Of a DNA stretch of 64,000 bases, positions 1 through 9,969 are shown in pieces. The notes beneath the pieces were generated by a model. That model had not been told where the DNA came from, searched no databases, and saw nothing but the letters and a program-made list of their open reading frames with translations. Source of the stretch: Flavobacterium cupriresistens. Lineage in GTDB: Bacteria; Bacteroidota; Bacteroidia; Flavobacteriales; Flavobacteriaceae. The position numbers and the translations under genes were made by a program. The stretch is from positions 2,418,001 to 2,482,000 of the forward strand of contig NZ_CP087134.1 in NCBI RefSeq assembly GCF_020911925.1, given 5' to 3'. How positions within the stretch are numbered: the stretch's first letter is position 1; the number at the start of each line of letters is the position of its first letter.

Positions 1-2670
1 CAGCATCAATTAATGGAAATACGGGAGGTAATAGTACTTCTTTGACATCAAATGATACTTTAAACGGTAGTCCAGTAGTTATAGGTACAAATCCGGGTCA
101 AGTAAGTTTGACGGCAGTAACTGTTCCTGCAGGATTAACTTTGAATGCAGATGGTACTGTAACTGTAGCTCCAAATACTGCTGCAGGAAACTATACAGTG
201 GAATATAAAATATGTGAAATAACGAATCCATCTAACTGTAGTACAGTATCTAGTACTGTTGTGGTAAGTGCAGCAGCAATTGTTGCATTGACAGAGACTA
301 CAGCATCAATTAATGGAAATACGGGAGGTAATAGTACTTCTTTGACATCAAATGATACTTTAAACGGTAGTCCAGTAGTTATAGGTACAAATCCGGGTCA
401 AGTAAGTTTGACGGCAGTAACTGTTCCTGCAGGATTAACTTTGAATGCAGATGGTACTGTAACTGTAGCTCCAAATACTGCTGCAGGAAACTATACAGTG
501 GAATATAAAATATGTGAAATAACGAATCCATCTAACTGTAGTACAGTATCTAGTACTGTTGTGGTAAGTGCAGCAGCAATTGTTGCGTTGACAGAGACTA
601 CAGCATCAATTAATGGAAATACGGGAGGTAATAGTACTTCTTTGACATCAAATGATACTTTAAACGGTAGTCCAGTAGTTATAGGTACAAATCCGGGTCA
701 AGTAAGTTTGACGGCAGTAACTGTTCCTGCAGGATTAACTTTGAATGCAGATGGTACTGTAACTGTAGCTCCAAATACTGCTGCAGGAAACTATACAGTG
801 GAATATAAAATATGTGAAATAACGAATCCATCTAACTGTAGTACAGTATCTAGTACTGTTGTGGTAAGTGCAGCAGCAATTGTTGCGTTGACAGAGACTA
901 CAGCATCAATTAATGGAAATACGGGAGGTAATAGTACTTCTTTGACATCAAATGATACTTTAAACGGTAGTCCAGTAGTTATAGGTACAAATCCGGGTCA
1001 AGTAAGTTTGACGGCAGTAACTGTTCCTGCAGGATTAACTTTGAATGCAGATGGTACTGTAACTGTAGCTCCAAATACTGCTGCAGGAAACTATACAGTG
1101 GAATATAAAATATGTGAAATAACGAATCCATCTAACTGTAGTACAGTATCTAGTACTGTTGTGGTAAGTGCAGCAGCAATTGTTGCGTTGACAGAGACTA
1201 CAGCATCAATTAATGGAAATACGGGAGGTAATAGTACTTCTTTGACATCAAATGATACTTTAAACGGTAGTCCAGTAGTTATAGGTACAAATCCGGGTCA
1301 AGTAAGTTTGACGGCAGTAACTGTTCCTGCAGGATTAACTTTGAATGCAGATGGTACTGTAACTGTAGCTCCAAATACTGCTGCAGGAAACTATACAGTG
1401 GAATATAAAATATGTGAAATAACGAATCCATCTAACTGTAGTACAGTATCTAGTACTGTTGTGGTAAGTGCAGCAGCAATTGTTGCGTTGACAGAGACTA
1501 CAGCATCAATTAATGGAAATACGGGAGGTAATAGTACTTCTTTGACATCAAATGATACTTTAAACGGTAGTCCAGTAGTTATAGGTACAAATCCGGGTCA
1601 AGTAAGTTTGACGGCAGTAACTGTTCCTGCAGGATTAACTTTGAATGCAGATGGTACTGTAACTGTAGCTCCAAATACTGCTGCAGGAAACTATACAGTG
1701 GAATATAAAATATGTGAAATAACGAATCCATCTAACTGTAGTACAGTATCTAGTACTGTTGTGGTAAGTGCAGCAGCAATTGTTGCGTTGACAGAGACTA
1801 CAGCATCAATTAATGGAAATACGGGAGGTAATAGTACTTCTTTGACATCAAATGATACTTTAAACGGTAGTCCAGTAGTTATAGGTACAAATCCGGGTCA
1901 AGTAAGTTTGACGGCAGTAACTGTTCCTGCAGGATTAACTTTGAATGCAGATGGTACTGTAACTGTAGCTCCAAATACTGCTGCAGGAAACTATACAGTG
2001 GAATATAAAATATGTGAAATAACGAATCCATCTAACTGTAGTACAGTATCTAGTACTGTTGTGGTAAGTGCAGCAGCAATTGTTGCGTTGACAGAGACTA
2101 CAGCATCAATTAATGGAAATACGGGAGGTAATAGTACTTCTTTGACATCAAATGATACTTTAAACGGTAGTCCAGTAGTTATAGGTACAAATCCGGGTCA
2201 AGTAAGTTTGACGGCAGTAACTGTTCCTGCAGGATTAACTTTGAATGCAGATGGTACTGTAACTGTAGCTCCAAATACTGCTGCAGGAAACTATACAGTG
2301 GAATATAAAATATGTGAAATAACGAATCCATCTAACTGTAGTACAGTATCTAGTACTGTTGTGGTAAGTGCAGCAGCAATTGTTGCATTGACAGAGACTA
2401 CAGCATCAATTAATGGAAATACGGGAGGTAATAGTACTTCTTTGACATCAAATGATACTTTAAACGGTAGTCCAGTAGTTATAGGTACAAATCCGGGTCA
2501 AGTAAGTTTGACGGCAGTAACTGTTCCTGCAGGATTAACTTTGAATGCAGATGGTACTGTAACTGTAGCTCCAAATACTGCTGCAGGAAACTATACAGTG
2601 GAATATAAAATATGTGAAATAACGAATGCATCTAACTGTAGTACAGTATCTAGTACTGTTGTGGTAAGTG
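1..2670 (+). repeat. Tandem array of 300-bp coding repeats, nine units
   Basis: Unit starts recur exactly every 300 bases (1, 301, 601 ... 2401). Units are almost identical. Variation seen includes gca/gcg in the GTTGC(A/G)TTG stretch and one Pro-to-Ala codon in the last unit (near 2627). Each unit codes for a roughly 100-residue beta-sandwich-like domain with one Cys pair (KICEI...SNCS). The array probably continues to the left of the window. Confidence 0.97.
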
Positions 2671-3368
2671 TTATGATACCAGTATCTAAACCGAGTATTG
2701 CTGTAGTGAAAATGGCACATTTCAATGATGAAGATGGTGACAGTTATGCAAAAGTAGGGGAAACCATTACGTATAATTTTATAGTAACCAATACAGGAAA
2801 TGTAGCGTTGACTAATGTTTATATAGTAGATCCGTTAACTGGAATTACTATGACTGGAGGCCCAATAAATTTAGCTGTAGGAGAAGAGGATAGTACTTCC
2901 TTTGCAGGAACTTATTCGATCGTACAAGCTGATATTAATTCGGGAAGTATATCGAATCAAGCCGAAGTTTTTGGAACAAGTCCTGATCATATTGAGGTAA
3001 AAGACAAATCAGATGATAGTAGTGTATTGGGGGATAAACCAACTGTTTTATCGCTACAAGGTTGTGTAATTAAAGTATACAACGCGGTTTCTATAAATGG
3101 AGACAGTAAGAACGAGAGATTTTATATCCAGGGATTAGAATGTTATCCTGACAATACGGTTCAGATTTTTAACCGTTGGGGAGTTTTGGTTTTTGATCGT
3201 GATCATTACAATAATAATGATATTGTTTTTAGAGGTATTTCTGAAGGACGTGTTACAATTAAAGATTCAGATGGATTACCGGAAGGAACTTATTATTATA
3301 TCATTAAATACAAAGACAACCAATCCAATCCACATCAGGAGGCGGGGTATTTGTACCTGACCAAATAA
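1..3368 (+). CDS. Giant repeat adhesin, T9SS cargo (3' part only)
   Basis: The reading frame is open from the first base and ends at the TAA at 3366-3368, so the gene starts before the window. The ATG at 42 is an internal Met of a repeat, not a start. About nine 100-residue repeats (to 2670) are followed by a DUF7507/DUF11-like beta domain (about 2690-3060, with GETITYNF and VTNTGN motifs). The last ~95 residues form a gliding-motility-associated C-terminal domain of T9SS type B, with [24 protein letters not shown] and a terminal GYLYLTK. Proteins of this type are exported by the T9SS, usually with a PorP/SprF partner, and that gene follows directly. The inferred role is surface adhesion or gliding. 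The repeats are so alike that the copy number should be treated as assembly-dependent. Confidence 0.9.
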   Translation, partial: ASINGNTGGNSTSLTSNDTLNGSPVVIGTNPGQVSLTAVTVPAGLTLNADGTVTVAPNTAAGNYTVEYKICEITNPSNCSTVSSTVVVSAAAIVALTETTASINGNTGGNSTSLTSNDTLNGSPVVIGTNPGQVSLTAVTVPAGLTLNADGTVTVAPNTAAGNYTVEYKICEITNPSNCSTVSSTVVVSAAAIVALTETTASINGNTGGNSTSLTSNDTLNGSPVVIGTNPGQVSLTAVTVPAGLTLNADGTVTVAPNTAAGNYTVEYKICEITNPSNCSTVSSTVVVSAAAIVALTETTASINGNTGGNSTSLTSNDTLNGSPVVIGTNPGQVSLTAVTVPAGLTLNADGTVTVAPNTAAGNYTVEYKICEITNPSNCSTVSSTVVVSAAAIVALTETTASINGNTGGNSTSLTSNDTLNGSPVVIGTNPGQVSLTAVTVPAGLTLNADGTVTVAPNTAAGNYTVEYKICEITNPSNCSTVSSTVVVSAAAIVALTETTASINGNTGGNSTSLTSNDTLNGSPVVIGTNPGQVSLTAVTVPAGLTLNADGTVTVAPNTAAGNYTVEYKICEITNPSNCSTVSSTVVVSAAAIVALTETTASINGNTGGNSTSLTSNDTLNGSPVVIGTNPGQVSLTAVTVPAGLTLNADGTVTVAPNTAAGNYTVEYKICEITNPSNCSTVSSTVVVSAAAIVALTETTASINGNTGGNSTSLTSNDTLNGSPVVIGTNPGQVSLTAVTVPAGLTLNADGTVTVAPNTAAGNYTVEYKICEITNPSNCSTVSSTVVVSAAAIVALTETTASINGNTGGNSTSLTSNDTLNGSPVVIGTNPGQVSLTAVTVPAGLTLNADGTVTVAPNTAAGNYTVEYKICEITNASNCSTVSSTVVVSVMIPVSKPSIAVVKMAHFNDEDGDSYAKVGETITYNFIVTNTGNVALTNVYIVDPLTGITMTGGPINLAVGEEDSTSFAGTYSIVQADINSGSISNQAEVFGTSPDHIEVKDKSDDSSVLGDKPTVLSLQGCVIKVYNAVSINGDSKNERFYIQGLECYPDNTVQIFNRWGVLVFDRDHYNNNDIVFRGISEGRVTIKDSDGLPEGTYYYIIKYKDNQSNPHQEAGYLYLTK

Positions 3369-3384
3369 TATTCTGTACTAATAA

Positions 3385-3412
3385 AATGGCTTAGTCAATA
3401 GGCTAAGCCATT
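3385..3412 (+). promoter_or_regulatory. Intercistronic hairpin between adhesin and PorP/SprF gene
   Basis: A perfect 10-bp inverted repeat (AATGGCTTAG / CTAAGCCATT) with an 8-base loop lies 16 bases after the adhesin stop and 17 bases before the next start codon. No T-run follows, so it is more likely a partial terminator, processing site or mRNA stabiliser than a full terminator. The paralogous operon at 36321-36368 has lost this perfect hairpin. Confidence 0.55.
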
Positions 3413-3429
3413 ATTTAAAAATAAAATAA

Positions 3430-4338
3430 ATGAAAAAATTAGTTTTAGTTTTATTGTTTTGTTCTACTGCAGGTTTTGCCCAGCAAGATGCGCAGTTTAC
3501 ACAATACATGTATAATACCATCAATATAAATCCCGCTTATGCCGGTTCTCGCGGAGTTATGAGCATTTTCGGATTGTATCGCACCCAGTGGGTTGGACTT
3601 GATGGAGCACCCGAAACCAGTAGTTTTTCGTTAAATACACCAATAAACAATAATGTAGGTTTAGGAGTATCGTTAGTCAATGATAAAATTGGGCCTACAA
3701 ATGAAAACAATCTGTCAGCTGATTTCTCTTACTCAATACAAACATCAGCAACTGCTAAACTTTCTTTTGGTCTTAAAGGTTCGGCCAACATATTCAAGCT
3801 GGATCCGACAAAATTAAGACCCGAGCATCAGGGAGATCCACAATTTCAGGATTTTAAGAATAAATTCTCTCCCAACATCGGAGCCGGAGTGTACTGGCAT
3901 ACAGATAAAGCCTATGTGGGATTATCCGTTCCTAATTTTATTCAGACCAATCGTTACGATGACAATGAGACTGCTATTTACAAAGACCGTATCAACTATT
4001 ATTTGATAGCAGGTTATGTGTTTAATCTGGATCGTTATGAAACTATAAAATTCAAACCGGCATTAATGACCAAAATGGTAGAAGGTTCACCATTACAAGT
4101 AGATGTATCGGCTAATTTTATGTTCAACGATAAATTTGTAATCGGTGCTGCTTACAGATGGAGTGCTTCTTTTAGTGCTTTGGCAGGATTTCAGATAACC
4201 GATAATATGTATTTAGGGTATTCCTATGATCGGGAAACAACCCGATTGGTAAACTACAACTCAGGGTCGCATGAGATATTTCTGCGTTTTGAATTCTTAA
4301 AAAATTACAGCCGAATAACTTCACCAAGATTCTTCTAA
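3430..4338 (+). CDS. Type IX secretion membrane protein, PorP/SprF family
   Basis: The product has 302 residues with a signal peptide ending near FAQQDAQFTQYMYN, the usual start of mature PorP/SprF proteins. Next come INPAYAGSRG and the repeated aromatic, glycine-rich beta strands of an outer-membrane barrel, ending in IFLRFEF. Family members are outer-membrane partners needed for secretion or surface attachment of T9SS cargo with type B C-terminal domains. It lies 61 bases after the giant adhesin and 2 bases before the OmpA-family gene, so the three form one operon. It is strongly similar to the product of 36369-37286, its paralogue in the second adhesin operon. Confidence 0.93.
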   Translation: MKKLVLVLLFCSTAGFAQQDAQFTQYMYNTININPAYAGSRGVMSIFGLYRTQWVGLDGAPETSSFSLNTPINNNVGLGVSLVNDKIGPTNENNLSADFSYSIQTSATAKLSFGLKGSANIFKLDPTKLRPEHQGDPQFQDFKNKFSPNIGAGVYWHTDKAYVGLSVPNFIQTNRYDDNETAIYKDRINYYLIAGYVFNLDRYETIKFKPALMTKMVEGSPLQVDVSANFMFNDKFVIGAAYRWSASFSALAGFQITDNMYLGYSYDRETTRLVNYNSGSHEIFLRFEFLKNYSRITSPRFF

Positions 4339-4340
4339 TT

Positions 4341-6290
4341 ATGAAAATAAAAAAAATAGCATATACCGTCTTTTTGTCTTCCGTTTTCTTTAGCGGAATG
4401 GCACAAAAGTCAGGTTTAGACAAAGCGGAGAAAAATTACAATCAGTATGCTTACATAGATGCAATTGCTGCTTACGAAAAGGTTGCAGATAAAGGGTATA
4501 AAGAGGAAAAAATGCTCCAACGACTGGGTAATGCCTATTATTTTAATGGCGAGTTTGTGAAGGCATTAAAATGGTACAAAGCTCTTTTTGGAATGAATGA
4601 GCAACAGGAATTTGAGTATTATTACCGATATGCCCAAACGCTAAAAGCAACGGGAAATTATGCTAAAGCCAATAAAATATTAGAGCTTTTCAATGAAAAG
4701 GCAAGTACTGATAAAAGAGGATTGCTATTTGAAAAGAACAAAAATTACTTGGAGCAGATAAAAAACAATTCAGGGCGATTTGAAATAGCCGATGCCGGAA
4801 TTAATTCAAAATACTCCGATTATGGAAGTTCTTTTTTAGATAACAAATTGATATTTGCCTCTGCCAGAGATACGGGCGGAGTTGTCAAAGAAAAATTCAA
4901 ATGGACCAACAAATCGTTTACCAATCTTTATGCGGCGGAATTACTTGCCGATGGCAGTATGGGAGTTCCGAAGCGTTTTGAAAGAAAGGTCAATTCAAAA
5001 TTTAATGAATCGACTCCAGTTTTTACAAAAGACGGTTTAACAATGTATTTTACCAGAAACAATTTTCTGAATGGTAAAAAAGGAGTAGACGACAAAAAAG
5101 TCACTTTACTGAAATTGTATAAGGCAAGTTTTATAGAGGGTAAATGGACAAATATTGTTGAATTACCTTTTAACAGTGATCAGTACAGTGTGGCACATCC
5201 GGCATTAAGCGTAGATGAAAAAAAGTTGTACTTTGCTTCAGACATGCCAGGTACTTTTGGGCAATCAGATTTGTATAGTGTGATTATTAATACGGATGGC
5301 AGTTTTGGTAAACCTGAAAATCTCGGAGAAAAGATAAATACTGAAGGAAGAGAAACTTTTCCTTTTATATCAGGAGATAATGAACTGTATTTTGCCAGCG
5401 ACGGACGTCCGGGATTAGGAGGACTTGATGTATATGTTTCGACTATTAAAAATGATTTGACGTTTAGTGAAGTTCAGAATGTCGGAGCTCCTATAAATAC
5501 AAGACTGGATGATTTTGGTTTTATATTAGACAGTAAAAGCAGGACAGGTTTTTTCTCATCCAATAGAGATGGAGGACATGGTTACGATGATGTATACCGT
5601 TTTTCGGAAACCAGAAAATTGCCTTGTGAGGAGATTTTATCAGGAACTGTTATAGATGCCGAAACAAGTTTGGTACTGGAGAATGCTAAAGTAAATTTAC
5701 TGGATAATCAGCTTCAAGTTATAGGAGAAGTAATAACCAGTACTGATGGTAAGTATAGTTTTAAAGTAAATTGTAATAAAGAATATTTTGTTCGCGCTGC
5801 AAGAGAAAATTATGAAGCTAATGAACTGCCTAAAGCAATCGATAAAACAAGTTTGACATTGCCTTTGAAAAAAACGCCTCAAAAAGTGGCCGAAAAAACG
5901 ATTGAAAAATTGATTGTGGGTGATGATTTGGCGAAAATTTTACACATAAAAATGATTTACTTCGATTTGGGTAAATCGATTGTTCGAAAAGAGGCTGCCA
6001 TTGAGTTAGAGAAGATCCGTCAGGTGATGATTCAAAATCCAAGCATGAAAATTGATGTCCGCTCGCACACTGATAGCAGACAAACTCATGCGTACAATGA
6101 AAAACTATCCGACAGAAGGGCTAAAGCAACAGTGGCATGGCTTGTTAAAAAAGGAATAGCTGCTGATCGTATAACTGGAAAAGGATATGGAGAAACACAA
6201 TTGCTGAATAAATGTGCTGATGGCGTAAAATGTACTACAGAAGAACATCAGGCAAATCGAAGAAGTGAGTTCATCATTGTTTCGATGTAA
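4341..6290 (+). CDS. OmpA-family protein with TPR, PD40 propeller and regulatory-like domain
   Basis: The 649-residue product has a signal peptide (1-21), a TPR-like helical region (about 22-150) and WD40/PD40-type beta-propeller repeats (about 165-430; DNKLIFASARDTG, LYFASDMPG, FFSSNRDGG). Then come a carboxypeptidase-regulatory-like beta sandwich (about 440-515) and a C-terminal OmpA domain (about 535-649). The OmpA domain keeps FDLGKS, the peptidoglycan-contact stretch DVRSHTDSR and the NRRSEF ending. The inferred role is to anchor the adhesin-PorP complex to the cell wall. It starts 2 bases after the PorP/SprF stop, the same spacing as in the paralogous operon. Confidence 0.92.
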   Translation: MKIKKIAYTVFLSSVFFSGMAQKSGLDKAEKNYNQYAYIDAIAAYEKVADKGYKEEKMLQRLGNAYYFNGEFVKALKWYKALFGMNEQQEFEYYYRYAQTLKATGNYAKANKILELFNEKASTDKRGLLFEKNKNYLEQIKNNSGRFEIADAGINSKYSDYGSSFLDNKLIFASARDTGGVVKEKFKWTNKSFTNLYAAELLADGSMGVPKRFERKVNSKFNESTPVFTKDGLTMYFTRNNFLNGKKGVDDKKVTLLKLYKASFIEGKWTNIVELPFNSDQYSVAHPALSVDEKKLYFASDMPGTFGQSDLYSVIINTDGSFGKPENLGEKINTEGRETFPFISGDNELYFASDGRPGLGGLDVYVSTIKNDLTFSEVQNVGAPINTRLDDFGFILDSKSRTGFFSSNRDGGHGYDDVYRFSETRKLPCEEILSGTVIDAETSLVLENAKVNLLDNQLQVIGEVITSTDGKYSFKVNCNKEYFVRAARENYEANELPKAIDKTSLTLPLKKTPQKVAEKTIEKLIVGDDLAKILHIKMIYFDLGKSIVRKEAAIELEKIRQVMIQNPSMKIDVRSHTDSRQTHAYNEKLSDRRAKATVAWLVKKGIAADRITGKGYGETQLLNKCADGVKCTTEEHQANRRSEFIIVSM

Positions 6291-6337
6291 TAAAGAGTTA
6301 GCTTTTTTAATAAAGTTGAGTTAATTAAATTGTTATG

Positions 6338-6370
6338 AAAAGCTGCACGGGTAATCTTGCAGCTTTTTTT
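6338..6370 (+). terminator. Rho-independent terminator of the first adhesin operon
   Basis: AAAGCTGCA (6339-6347) pairs with TGCAGCTTT (6358-6366) across a 10-base loop and runs into seven T residues (6364-6370). It lies 48 bases after the OmpA-family stop. On the opposite strand it sits next to the truncated 3' end of the aldehyde dehydrogenase pseudogene. Confidence 0.8.
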
Positions 6371-6374
6371 GTAC

Positions 6375-7639
6375 CGTAATGCCCGTAAGATGATTAATGT
6401 ACACCATTCCGGTTTCTATTTGTCGGGCAACATTTAAGGCTCTTTTTTCATCACCGCTAAAAACACTTCTGCCAAGACCAAAATTATTTGCATTAGCAAG
6501 GGCCACTGCTTCGTCTTCATTCTTAACACGATAAAACATAAATACCGGACCAAAGATTTCTTCGATATAAGTGAAGTTTCCAAGTTTTATATTGGTAAGG
6601 AGGGTAGGTTCCATAAAAGCACCTTTGCGATCAATTCGTTTACCTCCCAATAATAAAGTAGCCCCTTCCTTTACTGCTTGGCGTACTTGTTTAATAAGAA
6701 CTTCCACGACTTTCTCGCTACTAAGAGGGGCAAGTGTTGTTTCAGGACTCATAGGATCTCGAGCTTTAATAGAGTCAAATTCACTTTGACTTTTTCCAAA
6801 AATGAATCCGCCAATGCTTTCTTTAACAATAATTCGCTTAGAAGAGGTACATACCTGTCCTGCATTCCACATACGACCATTTACGGCAGATTCAATTGCT
6901 TCATCTATGGTTGGCATCATTCAGTACAATAAATGAATAACTTCCTCCAAGTTCCAAAGTCGATTTTTTGATATACTTACTGGCTGTCGCTGCAATGGCT
7001 GATCCGGCTGGCTCGCTTCCTCTCAGGGTAACGGCTTTAATACGCGTATTGGCAACTAGTTCACTCGCTTTTTTACACGGTATAAATAGGTTTTGGTAAA
7101 CACCTTCGGGAGCACAGGCTTCCAAAAAAATATCTTCCATGAGCTGAGCACACTGCGGTATATTTGAAGCATGTTTAAAAAGCATCGTTTTACCGGCCAT
7201 TATATTGGGCGCTGCTGATCGGTTAATTTGATAGAAAGGAAACACCAGGGTTGCACACTAAGCAAAACACCCAGCGGTTCGTAACTCAGAAAAGCAAATC
7301 TGATAGGAGTTACTAGCGGACTATCGGCCAGGAATTTTTCGCCATTATCAGCGTAATAATCAAATATCGCGGGACTAAGCAAGACTTCTTGTATAGCTTC
7401 TCTATGTAATTTACCCATTTCCAATGTCGCCAAAGCACCTAGTTCTTTTTTTCTATCACGCATGATAGATGCCACTTTATGTAATAATTTGGACCTAACA
7501 TTAAAAGCGGTTTTTTTCCAAGTTTTAAAAGTTACGTTTGCTTTTGAAATTTTTTCTCGATCTCTTTATCGTTCATGACATCAAACTGTTTGATAATTTC
7601 GTTATTAAACGGATTGACAGATTTAATAGATGACTTGAT
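6375..7639 (-). pseudogene. Decayed NAD(P)-dependent (succinate-semialdehyde type) aldehyde dehydrogenase
   Basis: Three overlapping minus-strand fragments in different frames (7475-7200, 7245-6901, 6920-6333) read in order as one aldehyde dehydrogenase. The first carries EMGKLHREAIQEV. The second has the cofactor-binding region and STLELGGS, which holds the general-base Glu. The third has WNAGQVCTSSKRI with the catalytic Cys and EEIFGPVFMFY. Homology continues 5' of 7475 in two more frames (FKTWKKT near 7510, NPFNNEIIKQFD near 7600). This implies at least four frameshifts, one in an A-run near 7555. The codon where a start is expected (7639-7637) reads ATC. The C-terminal segment is lost after MVYINHLTGI. 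No intact start or end remains. Confidence 0.9.
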
Positions 7640-8337
7640 TTAATATTAAATTAAAATATGCAGAAATACAGTCTCTAACTAGGTATTTTGTAAAAATAAG
7701 ACTAAACTATTAAACCATTTTAAAGATAGTTAATGATTTCAGTTTAAGAAAAAAATTACAGTTTCTATTGTTATTACTTTTTGAATACGTTTAAATTGCT
7801 TACATTTAGATCTAAAAACTAGCATATTAAGTGAATTTCAACCAAGACTCAATAGTTAAAATACTTTCTTTATCATATTTAATAATATTAGGTTGCCAAT
7901 ATATTTGATAAAACAAACAAATTCAAATTGAAGAAAAATATTTTTTGTATCTATTTTCTTGTCTAAAAATGCAAATGTAAAAGGTATTTCAGAACAATAA
8001 ACCCAACGTATTTGAAAAAACTAACCTGAATTAGATACGAAAATTTTGGAAAGAAGTTTTATTAAAGATTAACGGTAAGTTTAGGAATTAAGTTTATTGA
8101 TTTTGAAGAATTTGAAAATAATAACTTTCATGTAACTAATGAATTAACTTTTAAATAGGTTGATGAAGATTTAAACCTATAAGAAGGTTTTAATTAACGG
8201 TATAATAATACCCATGGCTATTTTTAATTTAATTAGGTGTATTATGAGGAAAAATCAGTTATTTTTATAGTTAAAAGTTATAACTTCATGATATAATTAC
8301 GTTTAGTTTAATAACAAAAAAATAAAAATTCAATTAT
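7640..8337. other. AT-rich spacer, about 700 bp, no gene seen
   Basis: Both strands are full of stops and no frame resembles a known protein. The right end must hold the promoter of the GAF kinase gene, but no convincing Bacteroidetes promoter consensus stood out. Confidence 0.6.
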
Positions 8338-9552
8338 ATGCACAAACCTGAAATTCCTGATAACGAGCATCTTCGTTTCGAAGCCTTAGGTGCTTATAAA
8401 ATACTAGATACATTACCAGAAGAAGAGTATGATGCCTTAACCAAAATAGCAGCACAAATTTGTGGTACACCGATAGCATTAGTAACTTTAGTGGATCATA
8501 ATCGACAATGGTTTAAATCGCATCACGGTTTAAATGCAACCGAAACTCCAAGGGATTTTGCTTTTTGTGCGCATGCAATAAACACACCGGATGAATTATT
8601 TATTATTCCAGATGCTACTAAGGACATACGGTTTCATGATAATCCGTTAACCACTAAAGACCCGAACGTAATATTTTATGCTGGAGCTCCTTTAAACACT
8701 AAAGATGGTTATTCTTTAGGGACGCTTTGTGTTATTGATACAAAACCAAGAGAAGGTCTTACAGAGAACGAACAAGAATCATTAAAGGCATTGGCCAATC
8801 AAGTGATTTCCCAATTTGAACTTCGTAAAAAAAATAGGTTTTTAGAAGATTTGAATGATAAAATTATTAAAAAAAATGTGCAGTTGGATCAATTTGCGTA
8901 TCGGCTTACTCATGATTTAAAAGTACCAATACGAGGTATAAATTCATTATTAATTTTTATAAAAGAAGATTATAAAACACTCCTTGAAAACACAGAATTA
9001 GAAGCTTGCATCGATTTAATTTATTCTCGAAATGAATACATGGATTTCTTAATTAATGGAATCTTAGAATATACAAAAGTTAGTAACGATCAAATTTGTT
9101 TTGAAGATTTTAATGTCGAAAGCACTATTCAATATATAGCTAATAATGGTGCTTTTCATATTCCGACTCATATACATTTTAGGAATTGCGATACCTTTAT
9201 AAGGCATTCAAAAATAGGTTTTGTTCAAATTATTCAAAATCTTTTATCAAATACAACGAAACATACCGACAAAGAAGAATGTAATGTTTGGATTTCACTA
9301 ACAGAAAATGAAACTAATTATTCTTTTGTTTATGAAGATGATGGGCCAGGTATACCAGAAAAATATTGGTTAAAAGTATTTGAGTTGTTTGAAACAGTTA
9401 ATTCAAAATATGATAAAAATGCCGGTATTGGCTTGTCAACAATAAAAGCCATAATAGATCGCGTAGTGGGTACTATTTATTTGAAGAATAGAGAAGATAA
9501 TAAAAAAGGTGCTTGCTTTTGTTTTGTTTTACCAAAAGAGTACAACTGTTAA
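8338..9552 (+). CDS. GAF-domain sensor histidine kinase
   Basis: The 404-residue product has no membrane segments, so it should be cytoplasmic. Residues ~1-160 form a GAF domain of the common type (ALGAYKILDTLPEEEYD, IALVTLVD, FCAHAI, YAGAPL, SLGTLCVID). After a short coiled coil comes the dimerisation/phosphoacceptor box around His192 (RLTHDLKVPIRG). The ATPase domain follows with an N box (NLLSNTTKH), DDGPGIPEKY and AGIGLSTIKAI. The kinase core resembles those at 11567 and 15654, so all three probably feed related receivers. The ligand is unknown. The ATG at 8338 is the first start that keeps the whole GAF domain. Confidence 0.92.
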   Translation: MHKPEIPDNEHLRFEALGAYKILDTLPEEEYDALTKIAAQICGTPIALVTLVDHNRQWFKSHHGLNATETPRDFAFCAHAINTPDELFIIPDATKDIRFHDNPLTTKDPNVIFYAGAPLNTKDGYSLGTLCVIDTKPREGLTENEQESLKALANQVISQFELRKKNRFLEDLNDKIIKKNVQLDQFAYRLTHDLKVPIRGINSLLIFIKEDYKTLLENTELEACIDLIYSRNEYMDFLINGILEYTKVSNDQICFEDFNVESTIQYIANNGAFHIPTHIHFRNCDTFIRHSKIGFVQIIQNLLSNTTKHTDKEECNVWISLTENETNYSFVYEDDGPGIPEKYWLKVFELFETVNSKYDKNAGIGLSTIKAIIDRVVGTIYLKNREDNKKGACFCFVLPKEYNC

Positions 9553-9681
9553 TTTTTAACGGAAGATTTTATAAGCCTACAACAAGCATTTTACTTTTTC
9601 TTTTAATAAAAGTAGTATCGAAAATTTGTTTGTGAAGCAAGAAAATAGCACTTCTCTAGAATTACATCGCCTTTACTGATT

Positions 9682-9924
9682 TTAATTTGTATAAAAGCTC
9701 AGGGCTTTTCGGGCAAAAAAGGCGGTCATGTTTTTGGTACTTAGCATGTCTTTCTTGAATTTGTAGGCAATTTCAAAATTGATTTTTAAATGGGCAAAAG
9801 TCCAACAATAAACGGCAATGTAATTCTGGAAGTAACTGCAATAGTGGCATAATATTGGTGCAAACAGGGTAATAGCAGTGACAAAAATGAAACAAAAAAT
9901 TAGATTTAGTTTGTCATTTTTCAA
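9682..9924 (-). CDS. Small hypothetical hydrophobic protein
   Basis: The 80-residue ORF starts at TTG and has one clear hydrophobic stretch (IFCFIFVTAITLFAPIL) followed by a Cys/Tyr/aromatic-rich region (CHYCSYFQNYIAVYC). The same reading frame stays open in the second copy at 49.4-49.7 kb with mostly conservative changes, which supports real coding now or in the past. In the second copy a one-base difference moves the 5' end out of frame. No family is recognised. Confidence 0.4.
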   Translation of the reverse strand: MKNDKLNLIFCFIFVTAITLFAPILCHYCSYFQNYIAVYCWTFAHLKINFEIAYKFKKDMLSTKNMTAFFARKALSFYTN

Positions 9925-9969
9925 ACGACTTATAAAAAATTCTTTGCTTGATACTATAACTTGTGGTAA

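Noticed and set aside
2535..2720. 61-codon minus-strand ORF in the first adhesin
   Set aside because: Shadow of the repeat-coding strand with aromatic, low-complexity composition.
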